Source: Silene noctiflora
Taxonomy: Eukaryota; Streptophyta; Magnoliopsida; Caryophyllales; Caryophyllaceae
NCBI GenBank assembly: GCA_009801015.1
Contig: VHZZ01012055.1
Span: 8,682-30,678 of the forward strand
Direction of reading: 5' to 3'
DNA: 21,997 nucleotides
A model generated the notes under the pieces. The model saw nothing but the letters and a program-made list of their open reading frames with translations, searched no databases and was not told the DNA's origin. Every line of letters begins with the position of its first letter. Position 1 is the first letter of the stretch. Shown here in pieces: positions 1 to 11,200 of the stretch. Position numbers and translations under genes: made by a program.

Positions 1-134
1 AAAAAAAAACCATTAAATTATTGCTTACATAGATAAATTAACAAACTCGAAACACAAACTACTCTCAATAGTACAAGAATGAATACACAAAAGCCACTTA
101 TTTTGCCCAACAATATTGGGTAGGTGTGTTGAAA

Positions 135-1155
135 TTATGGGCACTTGGGCTTGCCCTTGTTGTTCTTCATATCCCTGTAGCAAGGGCACTGGTGCTTGTT
201 GCCATAAGTACCGAAAGGAACACACTTGCACTTCAAACAGCATATGTTGCAGTACTTCAAGCATCGATCCTGGACACTTGCTTTCGAGCATCTTGCTTTG
301 CACTTGCTACCACACATTGCTTTAATTTGGCACCACGCGTTGCAGAAAAATTAAGTGGAAGACAAAGGAAAACAAATGTGTTAACCCTTTAAAGCAGATT
401 GAACAACAATGTACTAGAACTACTCTCATTGCTTTACATTTGCTGCCACAACATTGCCACACTACTTAAATAATTGGAATAAAAAGGCAAAAAAAGCAAA
501 ATTAGCCCCTCTATAGCAATGAACTAGAACTACTCTCATTGTCTAGAGATACTAGCACTATCCTTGGTTAATAGGTGAAAAGATAATGAACTAGGAACTT
601 AAATGTCGCTATACTAGAAGATTGATTCTCTCAGTGCAAGACAACGGTTGGGATTGTGCACCTCGTACACGACCAATCATCATGAATGGGAGTTTCTTAT
701 AATATTGAGCTATGGTCTCGACTCTCATTTGGTGTCAAGGTTGTCTAATTAGATATGAATATGCCACGTCTTATACATGATAGCTTTAATAAAACGTTTG
801 ATACGTATACAGATTTGAAGCAAACGTCATGATCGAATATATTCCAAAAAAATCTAATTTTCCAAGTTGAGGGAATCTAGCCTAGTAACACAGTCTAGCC
901 TCTCTGTCCAAACACTATTTCACATCTTTGGGATAGTGTTTCTCTCATTATAGGGAGGCAAAAAGCATCAAAGATGGAAGTATACATCATACATTTCCAG
1001 CATTTGATCATATTCTTAAGATGAGAACCCGACACAAAAGTAGAATCGCATTCATAAATCAAACAAGAGTTACCTGGTTGCGCATTCAGTGGTTCCACCA
1101 AAATGGAAGCTAAGATAAGGGAAATAAGAAGCAAAATTGCAAAAAGGAGCCTCAT
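135..1155 (-). CDS. GASA/Snakin family cysteine-rich secreted peptide (two exons)
   Basis: Exons are 1155..1074 and 319..135 on the minus strand, with a 754-bp GT-AG intron (donor CCAG|GTAAC, acceptor TTAAAG|CA). The joined protein is 88 residues. Residues 1 to about 25 form a hydrophobic signal peptide starting [10 protein letters not shown] and ending near LNA. The C-terminal domain of about 60 residues has all 12 cysteines of the GASA family, including CGSKC, the ICC pair, [14 protein letters not shown] and the terminal KGKPKCP, then stop TAA at 135-137. Members of this family (GASA, Snakin, GAST1-like) are secreted peptides tied to gibberellin responses, cell growth and antimicrobial defence. 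The ATG at 1155 is chosen because it opens directly on the signal peptide; an in-frame TTG upstream is not a credible start. The spacer between signal peptide and cysteine domain is very short. Family is certain from the cysteine pattern; specific role is not. Confidence 0.93.
413..541. repeat. Short direct repeat in the GASA intron
   Basis: The 19-mer ACTAGAACTACTCTCATTG occurs at 413-431 and again at 523-541, 110 bp apart, inside the GASA intron. A shorter relative (AACTACTCTCAATAG) lies downstream of the stop codon near 58. No other feature was recognised in this intron. Confidence 0.6.
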
Positions 1156-1290
1156 ATTGAGGTTCAAAACTTGATAGATTCAGTTGTAAAACAAAGTAGC
1201 TAGTTGTGATTATTGGGTGGGTATTGACTTGTGTATTTGGTTTGAATGTTTGATAGGTTTCAGTGGAATAAGGAGAGTGAGTGAGCATTC

Positions 1291-1299
1291 TATATATAG
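1291..1299 (-). promoter_or_regulatory. TATA box of the GASA gene
   Basis: A TATATATAG-type box, read on the minus strand as CTATATATAG, lies about 135 bp upstream of the GASA start codon. It is the only strong TATA motif close to the gene and implies a 5' leader of roughly 100 nt. Confidence 0.6.
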
Positions 1300-1309
1300 A
1301 ACGTTGGTG

Positions 1310-1315
1310 CACGTG
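1310..1315. promoter_or_regulatory. G-box (CACGTG) upstream of the GASA TATA box
   Basis: The palindrome CACGTG sits about 10 bp beyond the TATA box on the upstream side. G-boxes bind bZIP and bHLH factors, including the light and gibberellin-linked PIF class, so the placement fits a hormone- or light-responsive GASA gene. The function is inferred from motif and position only. Confidence 0.45.
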
Positions 1316-3400
1316 ACATTGTCTTCTAGCAAGTTCCTTCACTGATTTGCCATGCTTTTGACCGACATAAATTTTACATCTCTTAAATTTAATAGGAATT
1401 AATTTGCACAAAAGCATAATATTTAGGAACTAAAAAAAAATCAGCCACTTCTAAGCCATAATTTTCATCCCTGCCCATTAAGCCAAAGACTCACTGACCA
1501 GAATTTTAGCCAAAAAAGCTTGGCGTCCATCATGCGCCAACTAGTTTGTCGATCATTCAAGAAGATGGTGTCTATTAACATTTTGACAAGGTTGAGATGC
1601 AGAAATTTATAACCATGCAAAGAATGCGAAGCACAAACACAAGTTTGCATCAAGGATGAAGTCTCGATCAATTCAAAACTAAGTTTCGCAAGGTCCCAAA
1701 CAACGAGAACTATAACTGAAGTAATTTCTTACCTTCACTTCAAAATAATTATACTTTGTTTTATGTAACTTTGATTTTTCAGGTCATGAGCCATGAAAAT
1801 ACAATAGAACTCTAAACACCCGTTTCAGCACGATAGTTATTTGATTTTTCAAATAAACTTTTTTTTTACTTCATTTAACTCTCCCACAAGATATGTATTT
1901 ACGTCATCATTGTGTACTCTTTTACACTTGCCAAACTAGAATTTAGCATTATAAGCTACCCCAAACATCATACTACTATTAGTCTATTACAATTACTGGG
2001 CGGGATTACAACTTATGTCACTGTGACTCGGGTACGAGTGTGGGACATGGGGTACGCTCCCAAGTATCGGACTCAAGCACGACTCAAATTTTTAGACACA
2101 CATCCCTGTCCTAAAACGAGGGACACTTATTTATTTGTTTTACCTTTTTATTTCGCTTTATTGCGCCATTATGTTACCTAACTAGAAATAGTATAAGAAA
2201 TTCACTTATTTTTAATTAAATATAAATAGAGAAAGAGTGACAATTCTAGAGTGGAATGAAAAGGAAAATACGGAGAAGATAGATGAAAGGGGAGTAAGAA
2301 TCACCTAAAAAGAAAGAACTAATAATGGTTTAGATTTAAAAGGCACTGATGGAGTTGGTAAAAGGAGCCAACCTTCTAGAGAAACGACAGGCTTTAGAAA
2401 GAAATTTCTAGTGCAGGCTCTATCTTCTAGTGGTTTAAGTATCATTTCTGTTCTCACACTACGATTATCCTATGTTCGATTATTTTTTAAACCATTACTC
2501 ATGCTCCTAGAATGTTCATAGCTACATGCCAAGATTTGCAAAGGTTTCTCAGAATAGCGGATCGGATCATTCTGGGTTCTCATGTTTATAAACTAATTTA
2601 ATGTATGCGACCGAAATGCCCCTCCGCTACCCAAAAAATAACTTTATTGTACCCCAAGACCTTTTATGTACTTTGCTATCTGCTGCAACCCTTGAGACAT
2701 GAGACTGTGCCTTAATGTTGTTACTTAAATCTTGTGTCACTTCTTGTTTAGAAGATGTCAAAGAAACAAAGGGATTGCATTACAGCACATAGAGTAGCAG
2801 GTAAACCTAGATGATGTGTGTTAAACCTTGCCCTCTATACCAGTACAATGATAGTAAAATCAGTTAAACATGTCAGATTGTAGGTTGAGAATTTTCAGCA
2901 ACATGTGCCTAGACAGACATGATTTTCACAGAGTTGGTTAAAGACATTTATTTTCCTTTATGACAAATAAATATAGGCACACATGATATCTGCCAGACAT
3001 TAATCCGTACACTGACAAGACACATTAACAGTACAACAAAATGAAGACTCTTCAAATACGGAAATGTATCACAATAATAGTATAACAGCGAGGCGAGTCC
3101 GTGAAGTATGAAAAGAGAGAAGACATAATAATGGAGATTTAATAGGACAAGCACCATACCAATATGAAGAGTCGCTTAAAATCGTGGCTCTATCTTAGTG
3201 TGTTACTACTCATGCTGAATCATCTCATCCTTGAGCCTCGGACTGATAAAAGCAAAATAGGATCAACAGTTAATTACAGTATATAGAAGATAAGAAGTAG
3301 CTATTCAGTTTGGCTCTACTTTGGTACCCTGAATTTGGACCGATTCTACTCTAGTGTCCTGAATTCGACAAATTTCAGTTGGTGACCTATGTTTGATAAA
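1316..3400. other. Intergenic DNA between the GASA promoter and the solo LTR
   Basis: AT-rich sequence with no supported gene. Open frames here are short, lack recognisable domains and have no convincing splice structure. The one notable patch is 2014-2130, a possible diverged transposon copy listed separately. Confidence 0.6.
2014..2130. repeat. Possible diverged relative of the hAT-type MITE at 8057-8243
   Basis: The patch begins TATGTCACTGTGACTCGGGT, resembling the terminal repeat TATGTTACTC.GACTC of the element at 8057-8243, and shares words such as GGGTACG and GTATCGGACTC with it. No matching right terminus or target duplication was found, so it is at best a truncated or old copy. Confidence 0.3.
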
Positions 3401-4370
3401 TTTCTTGTTGGAAGTGCTGCTTCAAAAGAAACATTTATAATCCCACATTGGTAGAATAAGTTAAGAGTTTTATAGTTTATAAGTGATCACTTGAGTTTCG
3501 CTACTACATGTGTAGTAATAAAGGGGCTCTACCACCACGCGCGCGCGCACGCCACGCCGGGTCGAGCCGGGCTAGAGCACCTGCGGTGCGGGCCGTAGGC
3601 TCTTTTTGGAAGTGACATCACTTATTCTCTATACTTTTTTTACTCAATTTCCAAAACTGGTTGCCGAGTCTTTTAAATTGATTGTTGCGTTTTCTAAACT
3701 GAAAGTTCAGTCTTCTATAATGACTTCTGCGGATTTTCTATGCTGATTTTTCAGTCATCTAAAAAACTATTTCCGAGATGCTTTAATGGTGCTTCTGGAT
3801 CCTTCCTCTTTATCCTATAAATAACACACTTACAGCATTCAAACAAAGACAAATCATTCTCTCTTACTCTCTCTAAAATCTTCTATTATTTGGCAACATT
3901 CTGCTAGTAATCCTCATTCCGAGTCTTTGTCGTACACCTTAGACTGGGACGTCGTGTATCCCTGGGGTTTAGTTGCCAAGAGGCCGTGTGTATCGAGCGG
4001 GGCAAATTCAACTTTAGGGCAGTGATCGTCATCACGCCACGACAAAATTTACTCCATGTTCTGTAAATATTTATGTTCATTGTTATCGTAATAGTCATAC
4101 CGCCTACATTTCTTACTTTGGTGGACTATGTTATACTAGGGACAAAATTTAACAAAAATAAAGAAGTTTTCTAGCATAATAAATGCACCAACCAAGATTA
4201 GATAAGAATATCAAGTTGAATATTAACATCAATTTGTCAGATGCTACTTAGGTCACAAGGGTAATAAGTAATACATATGAAAGGGCACTAAACTACTAAA
4301 GTGAAAATAGTATAACTTTGAGGACACCAAAATGATTTTAGCTCAAAGTTTATAGCACCAAACTGGAAAT
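3307..4370. repeat. Possible older element interrupted by the solo LTR
   Basis: The sequence left of the LTR starts CAGTTTGGCTCTACTTTGG. The sequence right of it ends GCTATA-like text followed by AGCACCAAACTGG, whose reverse complement starts CCAGTTTGGTGCT. This suggests imperfect terminal inverted repeats of one older element, split by the LTR at TTTCT. No target duplication was identified, so the boundaries are guesses. Confidence 0.25.
3406..4108. mobile_element. Solo LTR, probably Ty1/copia type, with 5-bp TSD
   Basis: The 703-bp element starts TGTTGGAAGTG and ends CGCCTACA, giving canonical TG...CA LTR ends with an imperfect short inverted terminus (TGTTGG versus TGTAGG). It is flanked by a perfect 5-bp duplication TTTCT at 3401-3405 and 4109-4113. 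A TATA-like CCTATAAATA lies near 3814, followed by a CT-rich stretch, as expected for a plus-oriented LTR promoter. There is no internal retrotransposon sequence, so it is a solo LTR left by recombination. The TGTTGG start with the ATCCCACATTGG motif suggests copia, but this was not tested by alignment. A GC-rich block with alternating CG lies at about 3537-3600. Confidence 0.78.
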
Positions 4371-5067
4371 TTCCAAGAGCAAAAACAGTACCTAGCAATA
4401 AAACATCTCATATACCCAGATTCAACATATAGCATAGCACTCATCCATTGCAATATGTAGTTTATATTTACCTTTTTAAGCCTTTTAAGTAGATTGTTTA
4501 CATTTTATTAGGCGAGTTCTGTTCACTAAAAAGATAATTCATCCCCTGACCAACCCATGTGGGCAAATAATCCCACATTAACAACAAGGGTAATGTATGT
4601 TACCAGAAATTCAACTTACTCTTTCATTCTTTCTTGGGAAGGAAGTGTATTCACTTAAAGCACACTAAAGTATTTATTCAGCTTGCTTCAGGTAATCATT
4701 CTTAGAGAATACTTTTTTATTATAGAAAGTATTAAGGGAAACTCTGGGGAATAAAACCATGCAATAAAAAATCAGCCGACTGTCAGTAAATAGTTCAACC
4801 ATTAGACACAATAAGCTTACCGGTACTTAGTTTAGCACCAGAATTATGTTTTTAAAGGATGGTTCCAAAGGAAACAAAGACTCCACTTCTTTGATATCTA
4901 AAAATTTAACTATTTCACTTCCCTTACGATAAGTGGCACACTTGCTTTATTTCCTCACAAATTTTGTATTGTTTTCGTCATCATAAAATAAAGGGGCTAT
5001 TATTAAGCAAGGGAATTGTAATGTATTTTGTATTTTACGAAATTTGACTGGAATCAAGGAAAACAAA
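4371..5067. other. 3' flank of the WD40 gene
   Basis: AT-rich non-coding sequence. On the minus strand an AATAAA word (TTTATT on plus at 4946-4951) lies about 310 bp past the WD40 stop codon and could serve for polyadenylation, though other weak signals are closer. No gene is visible. Confidence 0.4.
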
Positions 5068-5103
5068 AATAATAATAATAATAATAATAGTAATAATAAT
5101 AAT
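5068..5103. repeat. AAT microsatellite
   Basis: About 12 AAT/TAA units with a single G interruption (ATAGTAAT) near 5090. It lies about 160 bp downstream of the stop codon of the large minus-strand gene and is likely in its 3' UTR or just beyond. Confidence 0.95.
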
Positions 5104-5262
5104 GGCAACCATCACCGATGACATTACTGTAATTCAACAACGAACTGCCTGGACTCTATTTCACACGTCAAATACAGGCTGTAAATTGAGACTTGGCTGC
5201 AAAAAAACATTACCAAGATAGAGGCTGGAGGAATGTATATAGGATTTGCAAAATTATGTAAA

Positions 5263-8200
5263 TCAGCCTCCCATGCTATATGATGGTAGATATGTCTCAT
5301 CATCAGACAGGTCCGGGCTGCCATCACTTGATGCCAGCAAGTTCACCTGCATATAATACTATAAATTTCCAAAAAAAATTGATAAAACAATTTGAGATGC
5401 AAAGCAGAGACAAAGTCAAACCTTTATAATTTCAGACTTCGAGCTTGGACGCATATATGCTGCTAAAATGCCCATATTGAAATCCTATTAGGAACATCAA
5501 AGTATTATATCAATTCAAGTTTAAAACTCGAACAAATCTACTTGCATGAAGAAAATCGTAACTCTCCAATATGTTGCCTTTTTGTCGAAACAAAAAAAAT
5601 TGTTAAAACCTAGACAGTTTTAGTCCCCCAAGCCCTTTTTGTTAATGACCATTCAAAGACATATCTCCTTCTCTATCCATGCTTATTCAAAGAAAGAAAA
5701 TGAAAAACACATCAAAATGCATTACATTTGTAAGCATAAATGTAGTATATGGTGTGTGACAAGTTTACATGAAAAATGCCCATCTCTTTTTGTTTATCTA
5801 ATAGGCTAACTCCAAATCATGGTTACCGAATTCGCTATGAATACGTCCTTACCAATTCGCGATTCGCTCTTATAGAATGTGTGTGATATGTATTTCCAGT
5901 AAGCAACATGATAGAATTCGCTTTTAACAATTCGCGATTCGTAGGGCACCGAGCGAATTCAGTAACCTTGCTCCAAATGACAAAATGAGTCACGAGCTTC
6001 ATGAGAACTAACGAGATGCAAGATACGGAAGCTTACTTCATTTAGCCATGTCAATTATAAGTTGTATAACACAATTAGAGAAAACCACAAGGATCCCCCA
6101 CCAATCCATCTACCCACACATCTGGCCCGCATACACTTCGTACAATATATTCTTTTTGCTCATAAACTCATTTTCTAATGAATCCTTACTGTAATACAAA
6201 GATCACTGTCCTTCTCATGGTCTCATTCGAATCGTTCCCATGGGACATTAGGGGTCAAGCAATGTCTACTTTGACTGATTTTCTCACATATACAGTAGTA
6301 CAATTTTTTTAAATAAAAATCCTTATTTTGAAAAGGCACCCGTGAATTTCTTTACACTATAATTTAACACATATTTGGAGAAATAATTATCAAGATTTGG
6401 GATAAAGGTAGAATGTCATGTGTAATAGTACTCCACTAGAGGACCGAAACCTTACAAGTTGAAAGCAACAGAAGATTATTCCTAGCAGTAGCAAGTGGAG
6501 TTAATTTTGATTTTTTGAATGATGGAATAAAATTCTCTTCAAATGAAATTTATAGTTTGCTTTGCTGGAGCAATATAATTATTGAGTCGGAAGGAAACAT
6601 AACGACAAGAACTGTCAAAATAGACAAATATTGAAGTCCGATAATCAGCTAGCCTGAAATACCACTAACAAAGACCATGTCATTTATTTCTTCTAGTTTC
6701 AACGATGGCACAAGATTAATGAAAACAATAAAAAAAAAGTGCAAAAGTAGAGAGGTGAAAAACAACTGGGCCGCGCACATGACAGAGTTTGTGAAGATAT
6801 CAAAGTACTACACCGAAAAGAGAAGTTGGAAGATCTCAGTGGTGCTTACTCTGAAAGGATCGCCTCTCAAAGATTGTACGAACATGGAAGCACCTGAATG
6901 CTTGCCCTACACAAAAAAAATAAAAAAAATAAAGCCTTTGTCAACAAATGTGCGCTCTATACAAATAAGTCAACACCTTCCTTTTAGTAGTTGTGCTAGC
7001 AGAAGCAGGTCAAATAAGTTCTCAGGTGCAAGTAGCAGTGGCACCTGAAGAACCTACTTACAAAACAACTAGTAGTGAAATCTCATTCTCGCAGAAAAGC
7101 CAAATCCACTTTTTGGTAAGGATATTTGGATCACACGCCTTAATAATCAACCTAGTTCCTTCGCAACACAACCAAGCAAAGTTAGAAGAGACCTCATGAG
7201 CCAATTCAGCCAACCACTTGCGCGGAAAAGCAAAGTCCAATTTTGTCTGTAAGTAGCAGAATTAGATTGATTCAGTAATTTTCCTACTTAGTCACCCTTT
7301 TATTGCTGAAAAAGTTGCAACATCTCAGCATTAAATCATTCCATATTTCCAATGGAGCCAAAGACTCATTACTCTTTGGTTATGGATTATAATGGAATAA
7401 ATCAAAATGGCTCACTAAAGTGGTTGCGCTTCTTTCTTTTGTGAAGTAGCGGTCCTTCGATGCAGTTCTCGACGCAATTTTCATCTTGGGTCATTCGGAA
7501 ACAGCCTCTTTGTGTTGCTAACACAAGAGTAAGGTTGCGTACATCTGACCCCCATGGGCTGCATTTCGCCAGCCGTATAGGTAGAGCTGGACACAAGTGC
7601 GGGATGGCCCAGTCCAAAATGCACCCATGGGCTGCATTTCGCCAGCCCGCCAGCCCTGCCCGGCCCAAAAAAGTCTGGCCCGCCCCATCACAGGCCAACA
7701 TGAGGTAGCCCAGCCCACCTCCCTTATGTGAGCCGATATCGGGCTAGGGCTGACCAGGCCCAGCCCACTGTCCAGCTCTGAGTATTGGATGTTGATTAAA
7801 GACACCAAGGGTGACTCCCATGAAGAAAAAGACAAAAGGTGTGGCGCCGTATGCAAAAAGAGAGCAAGAAGATTGAGCTTTCGAGCTATCATGAATAGGT
7901 CTAATCTATTAAATAAGGTAATTGATGTCTTTGATAAATTCATCAGAGTACTCCAACTCTCTTAATCTGGGAAAAGTCCCAACTTGGGGTTCGACATAGT
8001 ATTTTTCCCCACAAAAATTGTAATAAGCGGAAGCATAAGCTGTTAGTTATACCAGGCTATGTTACTCCGACTCTTCTATTTCCCTGGCGTACCCGTGTCC
8101 GACACTCGACACTCGGACATGGGTATGACACTTGGACACCTCGTTTTGAACCAAAATATGCATATTTTTCATAAAAATAGCCGAGTCCGACACTTAGACA

Positions 8201-11200
8201 CGTACCCGTGTCGGATACTTCTAAACGAGTCTGAGTAACATAGATACCAGGTCTTTGATAAACAGAACTCTGTTATACCAGGTTTGGCAGGAAAAGTCCA
8301 ATTTTGTCTGTAAATAGATTGTAAGCAGCAGAATTAGATTGATTTGAGTCATTTTCCTACTTAGTCACCCTTCTATTGCTGAAAAAGTTGCTCAAATTTA
8401 TTTTGGTCAAGTTACAAGAAGTTGACTTGCTAACGTCCTCAGCTTAGCACCCAAAGATGGGCAATATTAAGTAGTTAATAAGTGTCTAGAGACCTATTTT
8501 GAGATGCATGATTGGTGCGAAACCAAAAGAGTGGGCTCAATGGAAAACATTGGCTGAGTGATGGTAGAACACCAATTTCCATTTATCTGCTCAAAGCACA
8601 ACCTACCAGATTGTTTATACATTCATATTCCCTATGTCATAGGAGATAGCAGGGTGGCCGCTGTGGACAGGACCTTGGCTGCTAGAGAAGAATGCGTCAA
8701 AATGCTGCAGTTTCATTTGGAAAGAGCCCAATATAGGATGAAAGTGCAATCTGCCATGGGGCAGGGCTGACAAGCAATTTGCTCTTGGAGATTTGCTCTG
8801 TGTATGTAGTGTACTACTCATATGCCAAGCTTTTTCCTAGGTACTTTGGACCTGTTCAAGTATCACAGAGGGTAAGGAAAGTGGCCTAAATGCTTCATCT
8901 CCCTGAGACCTCCAGGATTCATCCTATGTTTCATGTGTCAGGGTTGAGGAAACAAGAGGGACCTCCACCACGAAGTGGGAGCAATTATGGACTTGATAAT
9001 TTGCAGCAATTGGTAGCTGAACCAGTTAATATATTGCACAGGAAGCCAGCTAAGGAAGGTTTTGGCGGGAAAAATCCAATTTTGTCTATAAATAGATTGT
9101 AAGCAGCACAATTAAAATCTTCACTTCTTCAGCCATTTTCCTGTAATCACTCTTTACTTTTCTCTGTACAAAAATTACTGTGTAATCATTTAGTTATACA
9201 GTCTCCATTAATAAAAGTGCACTCTATTTCCATTCCTCTTCTTGGAATCTTATTGGATTTACAATATTCCTTGAATATTCCTTGAAATTACTACCTTCAT
9301 GCGAAACTCATTCCACAAATCTCAAGCTTGAAATGTTACTCTAATTCCAATTTTACAATTCTCTCTCAAACGTTTACACTCTATTCTAATTTTCAAGGCA
9401 CAAGACAGATTGAACATGTTAGAATGATACCAAACAAAACGATTTGAAGAAATATTATTACAACCCGCAAATTTAGAACATGACACCCATACCCAGGTCG
9501 TCTCTAGAGCCATAAAGATCAAAGAGCTAACCCCTAAAGAGCATACTAGCCAACCTTATGTGGGAAGAGCATCCAAAACAAATCAAGCACAATTAAATGC
9601 TTCCACCATCAAACTCATGAGCAAATAATGCTTTCATTCTCCATTCAACACACTAGTTAAGAGGGACATTCAATCATGAGGCAACCTCCAATGAAAAGAA
9701 AATAAAGCATTGCACTGAAGTTCATTTGCAACATCAACTGCCAGTCTGAACAAGGAAACCATTCACTCCCCTTAACCCCAACCTAATTTTCCGTATCATA
9801 AACCAGATTTTGTTGATGACTACACTGAATAAGATTGCATGTTTGAGACACTTAATTATCCTTACAGGTGACATAACCCACCAACATCCACTTCTAGTAC
9901 CTTCTCTACCCAACAGATGGAACAAGGAGAAAAATGAAATCAGCCAATCAACTAGCCAAACAACCCAGAATTAAGGTCTTATTGCCGACTTTGACGTAGA
10001 CATCCTTGTGGAAATCTCTTAGATTGAGAAGAGAATAAGGGAGAAGGGTGAGTTAAAGACTTAAAGCAAGAAGGGGGTCCATTAGTTTGAGAGGCTGGCA
10101 GGAGGAGGCCACGAATTGTCGCTCAAGCTAATTATGAAAAGGCTTATCCCTTTGTTTCTCAAGAAACCCTGTAAACCTTGTCTTGAGTGTAGATGAGTAG
10201 AAAAGCCTGGCACATGGTTCTACCTAGTCCTTGCTTCTACCAGTATGTTTAGCCAAGTATGTGTAGTTGTTGTCTCCCAGCATGAACGTATGAATTACAC
10301 TGTCCATTTTACAAAAAGTACATACTGAAATACTCTGTACCGAAGTTGACTTGGCTGTGCTCACTCAGTTGATTTCAAACACATGAAGTTTCGGTTAAAA
10401 AGGAAAATTATATATGTAATAACTAAGAAGCATGAGTACCCATTACGGTATTTATAGATTTGCTACATATGGACAAACTAAAGTGGTTCTAGTGCAAGAC
10501 TTCTTTCCCTATAAGAAAACTTGCCATGTCAGCACTAAACCTCTCCGTTCTTAAAATATTACTGTAAATGAAACTGCCCTTCATACCATTTTTTGTCAAC
10601 CACACCTCCCTTCCTCTTCTTTTGTTTTCCATCATCATCACAGAGAATTAACTCTCCAGCAACTTTCTACCTCTGACCACCATACCTGAGACTTCCTACA
10701 ATCTCTGACGACCATCAGGAAGCTCCGGCAACGTCCTCCAATTTGACCCTAAAGTTTGGCCATCATTTTCCTCAACTCCGGTCATTCTCTCCTTATACCA
10801 AGAAGGGTTTAAAGAACGACTTCTGGCGGTACAGTGGCGTATCCTTCACCTCTCCATGGGTGAACCCATTGTGGAACGAATTCACTAGGGTATTTGGTGA
10901 ATAAAGGTTCCAGCTTTTCTTAGATCTAGCTTAAATGGGCAATAGTTAAAAAAAACAATGGCCATAAATATCATCTCCAGCAAAATCCATATCTTATGGC
11001 GGTAGCAGCTATCAGAGAAGACACGTGGCTAGGTGTTGATCCAGTGGTGGGAGATTATGTCATCAAATAAGAAGAGAAGATGTAATGGCCTTTTTAATTC
11101 TTTAACTTTTACATTATTACAGTGTATATCATAGTTTAAAAATCAACCGCATGTTCCAGGAGACCACCCATAACCCCCTTTGACTCAAAGAATACCAAAA

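Noticed and set aside
1465..1671. Minus-strand open frame of 68 codons
   Set aside because: No recognisable domain, signal peptide or splice partner; it lies in the GASA 5' flank.
6677..7048. Plus-strand open frame of 123 codons
   Set aside because: It overlaps, on the opposite strand, the recognised exon 9 of the WD40 gene (6850-6906) and its T-rich acceptor, so it is antisense noise.
7518..7943. Minus-strand open frame of 141 codons
   Set aside because: It runs through a SINE-like fragment and a GC-rich MITE and matches no domain.
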